From Saposhnikovia divaricata (lineage: Eukaryota; Streptophyta; Magnoliopsida; Apiales; Apiaceae), in the NCBI GenBank assembly GCA_036435485.1, contig JAZHRN010000137.1, forward strand, positions 744,001-808,000: a DNA stretch of 64,000 nt, read 5' to 3'. A model generated the notes under the pieces. It did not search any database. It had not been told where the DNA came from and worked only from the letters and a program-made list of their open reading frames with translations. Below are positions 25,871-39,611 of this stretch, in pieces. Each line of letters starts with the position of its first letter. The stretch's first letter is position 1. The position numbers were made by a program, and so were the translations under genes.

Positions 25871-27543
25871 TTAAAAATTGAGTCAAACCATTTTTTGGAT
25901 ATTTTTACATATTTTGTTCTTATGGGTTATTGGAATTCAATGAAATTTTATTTGACGCAATTCGGACCCGAATCGGAGCTGATATGAACGAAACTCGATT
26001 TTCAGATAATCCTAAAAAGGTGTTAGCATACGGGTTATTGTTAAAAATCGAGTCGGCCCATTTGGTGGATATTTTTACATATTTAGTTCTTAGGGGTTAT
26101 TGGAATTCAACGAAATTTTATTTGACGCAGTTTGGACCGGAATCGGAGCTGATATGACCGAAACTCGGTTTTCGGAAAATTCTCAAAGGGGTTAGTACAC
26201 GGGATATTGTTAAAAATCATGTCGGACCATTTTGTGGATATTTTTACATGTTTTGTTCCTATGGGTTATTGAAATTCAACAAAATTTTATTTGACGCGGT
26301 TCGAACCTGAATCGGAGCTGTTATGATCGAAACTCGGTTTTCGGATAATCCTCAAAGTGGTTAGTACAAGGGATATTGTTAAAAATCGAGTCGGACCATT
26401 TTAGGGATATTTTTACATATTTTGTTCCTATGGGTTATTGGAATTAAATGAAATTTTATTTGACGTAATTCGGACCTGAATCGGAGCTGATATAGTCAAA
26501 ACTCGGTTTTTGGATAATCTTCAAATGGGTTAGTACCGGGATATTGTTAAAAATTGAGTTAGACCATTTTGTGGATATTTTCACATATTTTGTTCCTATG
26601 GGTTATTGGAATTCAACGAAATTTTATTTGACGCAGTTTGGACCGGAATCGGAGCTGATATGATCGAAACTCGGTTTTCGGAAAATTCTCAAAGGGGTTA
26701 GTACACGGGATATTGTTAAAAATCAAGTCGGACCATTATGTTGATATTTTTACATATTTTGTTCCTATGGGTTATTGGAATTCAGTGAAATTTTATTTGG
26801 TGCCGTTCGGACCTGAATCGGGGCTGAAATGACTGAAACTCGGTTTTCGAATAATCCTCAAAGGGGTTAGTACACGGGATATTGTTAAAAATCGAGTAGA
26901 ACCATTTTTTGGAAATTTTTACATATTTTGTTCTTATGGGTTCTTGGAATTCAATGAAATTTTATTTGACGCAATTCGGACCCGAATCGGAGCTAATATG
27001 AACGAAACTCGGTTTTCAGATAATCCTAAAAAGGTGTTAGCATACGGGTTATTGTTAAAAATCGAGTTGGCCCATTTGGTGGATATTTTTACATATTTAG
27101 TTCCTATGGGTTATTGGAATTCAACGAAATTTTATTTGACGCAGTTTGGACCGGAATCGGAGCTGATATGACCGAAACTCGGTTTTCGGAAAATTCTCAA
27201 AGGGGTTAGTACACGGGATATTGTTAAAAATCAAGTCGGACCATTTTGTGAATATTTTTACATGTTTGGTTCCTATGGGTTATTGAAATTCAACAAAATT
27301 TTATTTGACGCGGTTCGAACCTGAATCGGAGCTGTTATGATCGAAACTCGGTTTTCGGAAAATTCTCAAAGGGGTTAGTACACGGGATATTGTTAAAAAT
27401 CAAGTCGGACCATTATGTGGATATTTTTACATATTTTGTTCCTATGGGTTATTGGAATTTAGTGAAATTTTATTTGGTGCCGTTCGGACCTGAATCGGGG
27501 CTGAAATGACTGAAACTCGGTTTTCGAATAATCCACAAAGGGG

Positions 27544-27589
27544 GCTTTAGCATGCATATTGACCTACTTTTGCAAGAATAGCTAAATAC
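27544..27589. other. 46-base non-satellite segment, the only foreign sequence in the window
   Basis: An A monomer runs normally to caaagggg, then 46 bases unrelated to any monomer replace a single T before tagtacacggg resumes; the net gain is 45 bp. The B-to-B spacing is 722 rather than 677, as expected. Near its ends the segment has a perfect 6-bp inverted repeat, tttagc (27546-27551) and gctaaa (27581-27586). It also has the palindrome gcatgc at 27550-27555. It may be filler DNA from break repair or a remnant of a short mobile element; 46 bases do not allow a family call. No flanking target-site duplication is convincing. Confidence 0.9.
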
Positions 27590-30500
27590 TAGTACACGGG
27601 ATATTGTTAAAAATTGAGTCAAACCATTTTTTGGATATTTTTACATATTTTGTTCTTGTGGGTTATTGGAATTCAATGAAATTTTATTTGACGCAATTCG
27701 GACCCGAATCGGAGCTGATATGAACAAAACTCGGTTTTCAGATAATCCTAAAAAGGTGTTAGCATACGGGTTATTGTTAAAAATCGAGTCGGCCCATTTG
27801 GTGGATATTTTTACATATTTAGTTCTTAGGGGTTATTGGAATTCAACGAAATTTTATTTGACGAAGTTTGGACCGGAATCGGAGCTGATATGACCGAAAC
27901 TCGGTTTTCGGAAAATTCTCAAAGGAGTTAGTACACGGGATATTGTTAAAAATCACGTCGGACCATTTTGTGGATATTTTTACATGTTTTGTTCCTATGG
28001 GTTATTGAAATTCAACAAAGTTTTATTTGACGCGGTTCGAACCTGAATCGGAGCTGTTATGATCGAAACTCGGTTTTCGGATAATCCTCAAAGTGGTTAG
28101 TACACGGGATATTGTTAAAAATCGAGTCGGACCATTTTAGGGATATTTTTACATATTTTGTTCCTATGGGTTATTGGAATTCAATGAAATTTTATTTGAC
28201 GTAATTCGGACCTGAATCGGAGCTGATATAGTCAAAACTCGGTTTTTGGATAATCTTCAAAGGGGTTAGTACACGGGATATTGTTAAAAATCAAGTCAGA
28301 CCATTATGTGGATATTTTTACATATTTTGTTCCTATGGGTTATTGGAATTTAGTGAAATTTTATTTGGTGCCGTTCGGACCTGAATCGGGGCTGAAATGA
28401 CTGAAACTCGGTTTTCGAATAATCCACAAAGGGGTTAGTACACGGGATATTGTTAAAAATCGAGTCGAACCATTTTTTGGATATTTTTACATATTTTGTT
28501 CTTATGGGTTATTGGAATTCAATGAAATTTTATTTGACGCAATTCGAACCCGAATCGGAGCTGATATGAACGAAACTCGGTTTTCAGATAATCCTAAAAA
28601 GGTGTTAGCATACGGGTTATTGTTAAAAATTGAGTCGGCCCATTTGGTGGATATTTTTACATATTTAGTTCTTAGGGGTTATTGGAATTCAACGAAATTT
28701 TATTTGACGCAGTTTGGACCGGAATCGGAGCTGATATGACCGAAACTCGGTTTTCGGAAAATTCTCAAAGGGGTTAGTACACGGGATATTGTTAAAAATC
28801 ATGTCGGACCATTTTGTGGATATTTTTACATGTTTTGTTCCTATGGGTTATTGAAATTCAACAAAATTTTATTTGACGCGGTTCGAACCTGAATCGGAGC
28901 TGTTATGATCGAAACTCGGTTTTCGGATAATCCTCAAAGTGGTTAGTACACGGGATATTGTTAAAAATCGAGTCGGATCATTTTAGGGATATTTTTACAT
29001 ATTTTGTTCCTATGGGTTATTGGAATTTAATGAAATTTTATTTGACGTAATTCGGACCTGAATCGGAGCTGATATAGTCAAAACTCGGTTTTTGGATAAT
29101 CTTCAAAGGGGTTAGTACCGAGATATTGTTAAAAATTGAGTCGGACCATTTTGTGGATATTTTCACATATTTTGTTCCTATGGGTTATTGGAATTCAACG
29201 AAATTATATTTGACGCAGTTTGGACCGGAATCGGAGCTGATATGATCGAAACTCGGTTTTCGGAAAATTCTCAAAGGGGTTAGTACACGGGATATTGTTA
29301 AAAATCAAGTCGGACCATTATGTTGATATTTTTACATATTTTGTTCCTATGGGTTATTGGAATTCAGTGAAATTTTATTTGGTGCCGTTCGGACCTGAAT
29401 CGGGGCTGAAATGACTGAAACTCGGTTTTCGAATAATCCTCAAAGGGGTTAGTACACGGGATATTGTTAAAAATCGAGTAGAACCGTTTTTTGGAAATTT
29501 TTACATATTTTGTTCTTATGGGTTATTGGAATTCAATGAAATTTTATTTGACGCAATTCGGACCCGAATCGGAGCTAATATGAACGAAACTCGGTTTTCA
29601 GATAATCCGAAAAAGGTGTTAGCATACGGGTTATTGTTAAAAATCGAGTTGGCCCATTTGGTGGATATTTTTACATATTTAGTTCCTATGGGTTATTGGA
29701 ATTCAACGAAATTTTATTTGACGCAGTTTTGACCGGAATCGGAGCTGATATGACCGAAACTCGGTTTTCGGAAAATTCTCAAAGGGGTTAGTACACGGGA
29801 TATTGTTAAAAATCAAGTCGGACCATTTTGTGAATATTTTTACATGTTTGGTTCCTATGGGTTATTGAAATTCAACAAAATTTTATTTGACGCGGTTCGA
29901 ACCTGAATCGGAGCTGTTATGATCGAAACTCGGTTTTCGGAAAATTCTCAAAGGGGTTAGGACACGGGATATTGTTAAAAATCAAGTCGGACCATTATGT
30001 GGATATTTTTACATATTTTGTTCCTATGGGTTATTGGAATTTAGTGAAATTTTATTTGGTGCCGTTCGGACCTGAATCGGGGCTGAAATGACTGAAACTC
30101 GGTTTTCGAATAATCCACAAAGGGGTTAGTACACGGGATATTGTTAAAAATTGAGTCGAACCATTTTTTTGGATATTTTTACATATTTTGTTCTTGTGGG
30201 TTATTGGAATTCAATGAAATTTTATTTGACGCAATTCGGACCCGAATCGGAGCTGATATGAACAAAACTCGGTTTTCAGATAATCCTAAAAAGGTGTTAG
30301 CATACGGGTTATTGTTAAAAATCGAGTCGGCCCATTTGGTGGATATTTTTACATATTTAGTTCTTAGGGGTTATTGGAATTCAACGAAATTTTATTTGAC
30401 GCAGTTTGGACCGGAATCGGAGCTGATATGACCGAAACTCGGTTTTCGGAAAATTCTCAAAGGGGTTAGTACACGGGATATTGTTAAAAATCATGTCGGA

Positions 30501-33500
30501 CCATTTTGTGGATATTTTTACATGTTTTGTTCCTATGGGTTATTGAAATTCAACAAAATTTTATTTGACGCGGTTCGAACCTGAATCGGAGCTGTTATGA
30601 TCGAAACTCGGTTTTCGGATAATCCTCAAAGTGGTTAGTACACGGGATATTGTTAAAAATTGAGTCTGACCATTTTAGGGATATTTTTACATATTTTGTT
30701 CCTATGGGTTATTGGAATTCAATGAAATTTTATTTGACGTAATTCGGACCTGAATCGGAGCTGATATAGTCAAAACTCGGTTTTTGGATAATCTTCAAAG
30801 GGGTTAGTACACGGGATATTGTTAAAAATCAAGTCGGACCATTATGTGGATATTTTTACATATTTTGTTCCTATGGGTTATTGGAATTTAGTGAAATTTT
30901 ATTTGGTGCCGTTCGGACCTGAATCGGGGCTGAAATGACTGAAACTCGGTTTTCGAATAATCCACAAAGGGGTTAGTACACGGGATATTGTTAAAAATCG
31001 AGTCAAACCATTTTTTGGATATTTTTACATATTTTGTTCTTATGGGTTATTGGAATTCAATGAAATTTTATTTGACGCAATTCGGACCCGAATCGGAACT
31101 GATATGAACGAAACTCGGTTTTCAGATAATCCTAAAAAGGTGTTAGCATACGGGTTATTGTTAAAAATCGAGTCGGCCCATTTGGTGGATATTTTTACAT
31201 ATTTAGTTCTTAGGGGTTATTGGAATTCAACGAAATTTTATTTGACGCAGTTTGGACCGGAATCGGAGCTGATATGACCGAAACTCGGTTTTCGGAAAAT
31301 TCTCAAAGGGGTTAGTACACGGGATATTGTTAAAAATCATGTCGGACCATTTTGTGGATATTTTTACATGTTTTGTTCCTATGGGTTATTGAAATTCAAC
31401 AAAATTTTATTTGACGCGGTTCGAACCTGAATCGGAGCTGTTATGATCGAAACTCGGTTTTCGGATAATCCTCAAAGTGGTTAGTACACGGGATATTGTT
31501 AAAAATCGAGTCGGACCATTTTAGGGATATTTTTACATATTTTGTTCCTATGGGTTATTGGAATTTAATGAAATTTTATTTGACGTAATTCGGACCTGAA
31601 TCGGAGCTGATATAGTCAAAACTCGGTTTTTGGATAATCTTCAAAGGGGTTAGTACCGGGATATTGTTAAAAATTGAGTCAGACCATTTTGTGGATATTT
31701 TCACATATTTTTTTCCTATGGGTTATTGGAATTCAACGAAATTTTATTTGACGCAGTTTGGACCGGAATCGGAGCTGATATGATCGAAACTCGGTTTTCG
31801 GAAAATTCTCAAAGGGGTTAGTACACGGGATATTGTTAAAAATCAAGTCGGACCATTATGTTGATATTTTTACATATTTTGTTCCTATGGGTTATTGGAA
31901 TTCAGTGAAATTTTATTTGGTGCCGTTCGGACCTGAATCGGGGCTGAAATGACTGAAACTCGGTTTTCGAATAATCCTCAAAGGGGTTAGTACACGGGAT
32001 ATTGTTAAAAATCGAGTAGAACCATTTTTTGGAAATTTTTACATATTTTGTTCTTATGGGTTATTGGAATTCAATGAAATTTTATTTGACGCAATTCGGA
32101 CCCGAATCGGAGCTAATATGAACGAAACTCGGTTTTCAGATAATCCTAAAAAGGTGTTAGCATACGGGTTATTGTTAAAAATCGAGTTGGCCCATTTGGT
32201 GGATATTTTTACATATTTAGTTCCTATGGGTTATTGGAATTCAACGAAATTTTATTTGACGCAGTTTGGACCGGAATCGGAGCTGATATGACCGAAACTC
32301 GGTTTTCGGAAAATTCTCAAAGGGGTTAGTACACGGGATATTGTTAAAAATCAAGTCGGACCATTTTGTGAATATTTTTACATGTTTGGTTCCTATGGGT
32401 TATTGAAATTCAACAAAATTTTATTTGACGCGGTTCGAACCTGAATCGGAGCTGTTATGATCGAAACTCGGTTTTCGGAAAATTCTCAAAGGGGTTAGTA
32501 CACGGGATATTGTTAAAAATCAAGTCGGACCATTATCTGGATATTTTTACATATTTTGTTCCTATGGGTTATTGGAATTTAGTGAAATTTTATTTGGTGC
32601 CGTTCGGACCTGAATCGGGGCTGAAATGACTGAAACTCGGTTTTCGAATAATCCACAAAGGGGTTAGTACACGGGATATTGTTAAAAATTGAGTCGAACC
32701 ATTTTATGGATATTTTTACATATTTTGTTCTTGTGGGTTATTGGAATTCAATGAAATTTTATTTGACGCAATTCGGACCCGAATCGGAGCTGATATGAAC
32801 AAAACTCGGTTTTCAGATAATCCTAAAAAGGTGTTAGCATACGGGTTATTGTTAAAAATCGAGTCGGCCCATTTGGTGGATATTTTTACATATTTAGTTC
32901 TTAGGGGTTATTGGAATTCAACGAAATTTTATTTGACGCAGTTTGGACCGGAATCGGAGCTGATATGACCGAAACTCGGTTTTCGGAAAATTCTCAAAGG
33001 GGTTAGTACACGGGATATTGTTAAAAATCATGTCGGACCATTTTGTGGATATTTTTACATGTTTTGTTCCTATGGGTTATTGAAATTCAACAAAATTTTA
33101 TTTGACGCGGTTCGAACCTGAATCGGAGCTGTTATGATCGAAACTCGGTTTTCGGATAATCCTCAAAGTGGTTAGTACACGGGATATTGTTAAAAATCGA
33201 GTCGGACCATTTTAGGGATATTTTTACATATTTTGTTCCTATGGGTTATTGGAATTTAATGAAATTTTATTTGACGTAATTCGGACCTGAATCGGAGCTG
33301 ATATAGTCAAAACTCGGTTTTTGGATAATCTTCAAAGGGGTTAGTACCGGGATATTGTTAAAAATTGAGTCAGACCATTTTGTGGATATTTTCACATATT
33401 TTGTTCCTATGGGTTATTGGAATTCAACGAAATTTTATTTGACGCAGTTTGGACCGGAATCGGAGCTGATATGATCGAAACTCGGTTTTCGGAAAATTCT

Positions 33501-33504
33501 CAAA

Positions 33505-33513
33505 GGGGTACAC
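33505..33513 (+). other. 4-bp deletion in an F monomer end
   Basis: The text reads ggggtacacggg where the standard is ggggttagtacacggg, a loss of four bases. It alone explains the 1010-bp spacing of the unit at 32682. Other 1014-bp hexamers of the same block lack it, so it is a private, recent change. Confidence 0.85.
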
Positions 33514-34368
33514 GGGATATTGTTAAAAATCAAGTCGGACCATTATGTTGATATTTTTACATATTTTGTTCCTATGGGTTATTGGAATTCAGTGAAATTT
33601 TATTTGGTGCCGTTCGGACCTGAATCGGGGCTGAAATGACTGAAACTCGGTTTTCGAATAATCCTCAAAGGGGTTAGTACACGGGATATTGTTAAAAATC
33701 GAGTAGAACCATTTTTTGGAAATTTTTACATATTTTGTTCTTATGGGTTATTGGAATTCAATGAAATTTTATTTGACGCAATTCGGACCCGAATCGGAGC
33801 TAATATGAACGAAACTCGGTTTTCAGATAATCCTAAAAAGGTGTTAGCATACGGGTTATTGTTAAAAATCGAGTTGGCCCATTTGGTGGATATTTTTACA
33901 TATTTAGTTCCTATGGGTTATTGGAATTCAACGAAATTTTATTTGACGCAGTTTGGACCGGAATCGGAGCTGATATGACCAAAACTCGGTTTTCGGAAAA
34001 TTCTCAAAGGGGTTAGTACACGGGATATTGTTAAAAATCAAGTCGGACCATTTTGTGAATATTTTTACATGTTTGGTTCCTATGGGTTATTGAAATTCAA
34101 CAAAATTTTATTTGACGCGGTTCGAACCTGAATCGGAGCTGTTATGATCGAAACTCGGTTTTCGGAAAATTCTCAAAGGGGTTAGTACACGGGATATTGT
34201 TAAAAATCAAGTCAGACCATTATGTGGATATTTTTACATATTTTGTTCCTATGGGTTATTGGAATTTAGTGAAATTTTATTTGGTGCCGTTCGGACCAGA
34301 ATCGGGGCTGAAATGACTGAAACTCGGTTTTCGAATAATCCACAAAGGGGTTAGTACACGGGATATTG

Positions 34369-37300
34369 TTAAAAATTGAGTCGAACCATTTTTTGGATAT
34401 TTTTACATATTTTGTTCTTGTGGGTTATTGGAATTCAATGAAATTTTATTTGACGCAATTCGGACCCGAATCGGAGCTGATATGAACAAAACTCGGTTTT
34501 CAGATAATCCTAAAAAGGTGTTAGCATACGGGTTTTTGTTAAAAATCGAGTCGGCCCATTTGGTGGATATTTTTACATATTTAGTTCTTAGGGGTTATTG
34601 GAATTCAACGAAATTTTATTTGACGCAGTTTGGACCGGAATCGGAGCTGATATGACCGAAACTCGGTTTTCGGAAAATTCTCAAAGGGGTTAGTACACGG
34701 GATATTGTTAAAAATCATGTCGGACCATTTTGTGGATATTTTTACATGTTTTGTTCCTATGGGTTATTGAAATTCAACAAAATTTTATTTGACGCGGTTC
34801 GAACCTGAATCGGAGCTGTTATGATCGAAACTCGATTTTCGGATAATCCTCAAAGTGGTTAGTACACGGGATATTGTTAAAAATCGAGTCGGACCATTTT
34901 AGGGATATTTTTACATATTTTGTTCCTATGGGTTATTGGAATTCAATGAAATTTTATTTGACGTAATTCGGACCTGAATCGGAGCTGATATAGTCAAAAC
35001 TCGGTTTTTGGATAATCTTCAAAGGGGTTAGTACACGGGATATTGTTAAAAATCAAGTCGGACCATTATGTGGATATTTTTACATATTTTGTTCCTATGG
35101 GTTATTGGAATTTAGTGAAATTTTATTTGGTGCCGTTCGGACCTGAATCGGGGCTGAAATGACTGAAACTCGGTTTTCGAATAATCCACAAAGGGGTTAG
35201 TACACGGGATATTGTTAAAAATCGAGTCGAACCATTTTTTGGATATTTTTACATATTTTGTTCTTATGGGTTATTGGAATTCAATGAAATTTTATTTGAC
35301 GCAATTCGGACCCGAATCGGAGCTGATATGAACGAAACTCGGTTTTCAGATAATCCTAAAAAGGTGTTAGCATACGGGTTATTGTTAAAAATTGAGTCGG
35401 CCCATTTGGTGGATATTTTTACATATTTAGTTCTTAGGGGTTATTGGAATTCAACGAAATTTTATTTGACGCAGTTTGGACCGGAATCGGAGCTGATATG
35501 ACTGAAACTCGGTTTTCGGAAAATTCTCAAAGGGGTTAGTACACGGGATATTGTTAAAAATCATGTCGGACCATTTTGTGGATATTTTTACATGTTTTGT
35601 TCCTATGGGTTATTGAAATTCAACAAAATTTTATTTGACGCGGTTCGAACCTGAATCGGAGCTGTTATGATCGAAACTCGGTTTTCGGATAATCCTCAAA
35701 GTGGTTAGTACACGGGATATTGTTAAAAATCGAGTCGGACCATTTTAGGGATATTTTTACATATTTTGTTCCTATGGATTATTGGAATTTAATGAAATTT
35801 TATTTGACGTAATTCGGACCAGAATCGGAGCTGATATAGTCAAATCTCGGTTTTTGGATAATCTTCAAAGGGGTTAGTACCGGGATATTGTTAAAAATTG
35901 AGTCAGACCATTTTGTGGATATTTTCACATATTTTGTTCCTATGGGTTATTGGAATTCAACGAAATTTTATTTGACGCAGTTTGGACCGGAATCGGAGCT
36001 GATATGATCGAAACTCGGTTTTCGGAAAATTCTCAAAGGGGTTAGTACACGGGATATTGTTAAAAATCAAGTCGGACCATTATGTGGATATTTTTACATA
36101 TTTTGTTCCTATGGGTTATTGGAATTTAGTGAAATTTTATTTGGTGCCGTTCGGACCTGAATCGGGGCTGAAATGACTGAAACTCGGTTTTCGAATAATC
36201 CACAAAGGGGTTAGTACACGGGATATTGTTAAAAATTGAGTCGAACCATTTTTTGGATATTTTTACATATTTTGTTCTTGTGGGTTATTGGAATTCAATG
36301 AAATTTTATTTGACGCAATTCGGACCCGAATCGGAGCTGATATGAACAAAACTCGGTTTTCAGATAATCCTAAAAAGGTGTTAGCATACGGGTTATTGTT
36401 AAAAATCGAGTCGGCCCATTTGGTGGATATTTTTACATATTTAGTTCTTAGGGGTTATTGGAATTCAACGAAATTTTATTTGACGCAGTTTGGACCGGAA
36501 TCGGAGCTGATATGACCGAAACTCGGTTTTCGGAAAATTCTCAAAGGGGTTAGTACACGGGATATTGTTAAAAATCATGTCGGACCATTTTGTGGATATT
36601 TTTACATGTTTTGTTCCTATGGGTTATTGAAATTCAACAAAATTTTATTTGACGCGGTTCGAACCTGAATCGGAGCTGTTATGATCGAAACTCGATTTTC
36701 GGATAATCCTCAAAGTGGTTAGTACACGGGATATTGTTAAAAATCGAGTCGGACCATTTTAGGGATATTTTTACATATTTTGTTCCTATGGGTTATTGGA
36801 ATTCAATGAAATTTTATTTGACGTAATTCGGACCTGAATCGGAGCTGATATAGTCAAAACTCGGTTTTTGGATAATCTTCTAAGGGGTTAGTACACGGGA
36901 TATTGTTAAAAATCAAGTCGGACCATTATGTGGATATTTTTACATATTTTGTTCCTATGGGTTATTGGAATTTAGTGAAATTTTATTTGGTGCCGTTCGG
37001 ACCTTAATCGGGGCTGAAATGACTGAAACTCGGTTTTCGAATAATCCACAAAGGGGTTAGTACACGGGATATTGTTAAAAATCGAGTCGAACCATTTTTT
37101 GGATATTTTTACATATTTTGTTCTTATGGGTTATTGGAATTCAATGAAATTTTATTTGACGCAATTCGGACCCGAATCGGAGCTGATATGAACGAAACTC
37201 GGTTTTCAGATAATCCTAAAAAGGTGTTAGCATACGGGTTATTGTTAAAAATTGAGTCGGCCCATTTGGTGGATATTTTTACATATTTAGTTCTTAGGGG

Positions 37301-39611
37301 TTATTGGAATTCAACGAAATTTTATTTGACGCAGTTTGGACCGGAATCGGAGCTGATATGACTGAAACTCGGTTTTCGGAAAATTCTCAAAGGGGTTAGT
37401 ACACGGGATATTGTTAAAAATCATGTCGGACCATTTTGTGGATATTTTTACATGTTTTGTTCCTATGGGTTATTGAAATTCAACAAAATTTTATTTGACG
37501 CGGTTCGAACCTGAATCGGAGCTGTTATGATCGAAACTCGGTTTTCGGATAATCCTCAAAGTGGTTAGTACACGGGATATTGTTAAAAATCGAGTCGGAC
37601 CATTTTAGGGATATTTTTACATATTTTGTTCCTATGGATTATTGGAATTTAATGAAATTTTATTTGACGTAATTCGGACCAGAATCGGAGCTGATATAGT
37701 CAAAACTCGGTTTTTGGATAATCTTCAAAGGGGTTAGTACCGGGATATTGTTAAAAATTGAGTCAGACCATTTTGTGGATATTTTCACATATTTTGTTCC
37801 TATGGGTTATTGGAATTCAACGAAATTTTATTTGACGCAGTTTGGACCGGAATCGGAGCTGATATGATCGAAACTCGGTTTTCGGAAAATTCTCAAAGGG
37901 GTTAGTACACGGGATATTGTTAAAAATCAAGTCGGACCATTATGTTGATATTTTTACATATTTTGTTCCTATGGGTTATTGGAATTCAGTGAAATTTTAT
38001 TTGGTGCCGTTCGGACCTGAATCGGGGCTGAAATGACTGAAACTCGGTTTTCGAATAATCCTCAAAGGGGTTAGTACACGGGATATTGTTAAAAATCGAG
38101 TAGAACCATTTTTTGGAAATTTTTACATATTTTGTTCTTATGGGTTATTGGAATTCAATGAAATTTTATTTGACGCAATTCGGACCCGAATCGGAGCTAA
38201 TATGAACGAAACTCGGTTTTCAGATAATCCTAAAAAGGTGTTAGCATACGGGTTATTGTTAAAAATCGAGTTGGCCCATTTGGTGGATATTTTTACATAT
38301 TTAGTTCCTATGGGTTATTGGAATTCAACGAAATTTTATTTGACGCAGTTTGGACCGGAATCGGAGCTGATATGACCGAAACTCGGTTTTCGGAAAATTC
38401 TCAAAGGGGTTAGTACACGGGATATTGTTAAAAATCAAGTCGGACCATTTTGTGAATATTTTTACATGTTTGGTTCCTATGGGTTATTGAAATTCAACAA
38501 AATTTTATTTGACGCGGTTCGAACCTGAATCGGAGCTGTTATGATCGAAACTCGGTTTTCGGAAAATTCTCAAAGGGGTTAGTACACGGGATATTGTTAA
38601 AAATCAAGTCGGACCATTATGTGGATATTTTTACATATTTTGTTCCTATGGGTTATTGGAATTTAGTGAAATTTTATTTGGTGTCGTTCGGACCTGAATC
38701 GGGGCTGAAATGACTGAAACTCGGTTTTCGAATAATCCACAAAGGGGTTAGTACACGGGATATTGTTAAAAATTGAGTCGAACCATTTTTTGGATATTTT
38801 TACATATTTTGTTCTTGTGGGTTATTGGAATTCAATGAAATTTTATTTGACGCAATTCGGACCCGAATCGGAGCTGATATGAACAAAACTCGGTTTTCAG
38901 ATAATCCTAAAAAGGTGTTAGCATACGGGTTATTGTTAAAAATCGAGTCGGCCCATTTGGTGGATATTTTTACATATTTGGTTCTTAGGGGTTATTGGAA
39001 TTCAACGAAATTTTATTTGACGCAGTTTGGACCGGAATCGGAGCTGATATGACCGAAACTCGGTTTTCGGAAAATTCTCAAAGGGGTTAGTACACGGGAT
39101 ATTGTTAAAAATCATGTCGGACCATTTTGTGGATATTTTTACATGTTTTGTTCCTATGGGTTATTGAAATTCAACAAAATTTTATTTGACGCGGTTCGAA
39201 CCTGAATCGGAGCTGTTATGATCGAAACTCGATTTTCGGATAATCCTCAAAGTGGTTAGTACACGGGATATTGTTAAAAATCGAGTCGGACCATTTTAGG
39301 GATATTTTTACATATTTTGTTCCTATGGGTTATTGGAATTCAATGAAATTTTATTTGACGTAATTCGGACCTGAATCGGAGCTGATATAGTCAAAACTCG
39401 GTTTTTGGATAATCTTCAAAGGGGTTAGTACACGGGATATTGTTAAAAATCAAGTCGGACCATTATGTGGATATTTTTACATATTTTGTTCCTATGGGTT
39501 ATTGGAATTTAGTGAAATTTTATTTGGTGCCGTTCGGACCTGAATCGGGGCTGAAATGACTGAAACTCGGTTTTCGAATAATCCACAAAGGGGTTAGTAC
39601 ACGGGATATTG
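34369..39611 (+). repeat. Recently duplicated BCDEA + BCDEFA segments (1860- and 2538-bp spacing)
   Basis: Three markers recur together: ctcgattttcgg at 34832, 36692 and 39230; tatgactgaaac after C near 35500, 37360 and 39898; cctatggattattgg near 35771, 37631 and 40169. The spacings are 1860 (11 monomers) and 2538 (15 monomers). The same segment has been copied twice, once with a tetramer between copies and once without. Confidence 0.83.

Larger units (their letters stand above)
25871..39611 (+). repeat. 15-mer super-HOR block, ~2537-bp period (6-4-5)
   Basis: Units start at 25871 (6), 26885 (4, plus the insert), 27607 (5), 28453 (6), 29467 (4), 30144 (5), 30991 (6), 32005 (4), 32682 (6), 33692 (4), 34369 (5), 35215 (6), 36229 (5), 37075 (6), 38089 (4) and 38766 (5). 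The hexamer is BCDEFA, the tetramer BCDA and the pentamer BCDEA, unlike the BCDAD pentamer of the left block. Four full 6-4-5 sets alternate with one that lost its pentamer (30991-32681) and one that lost its tetramer (35215-37074). Private markers (aatcatgtcgg in D, gagttggcccatttgg in C) recur in step. B monomers of the 4-mer and 5-mer sets commonly read tatgaacaaaac. Confidence 0.88.

Noticed and set aside
27544..27589. MITE or other named transposon
   Set aside because: A 6-bp inverted repeat in 46 bases without a clear target-site duplication is too little for a family call.
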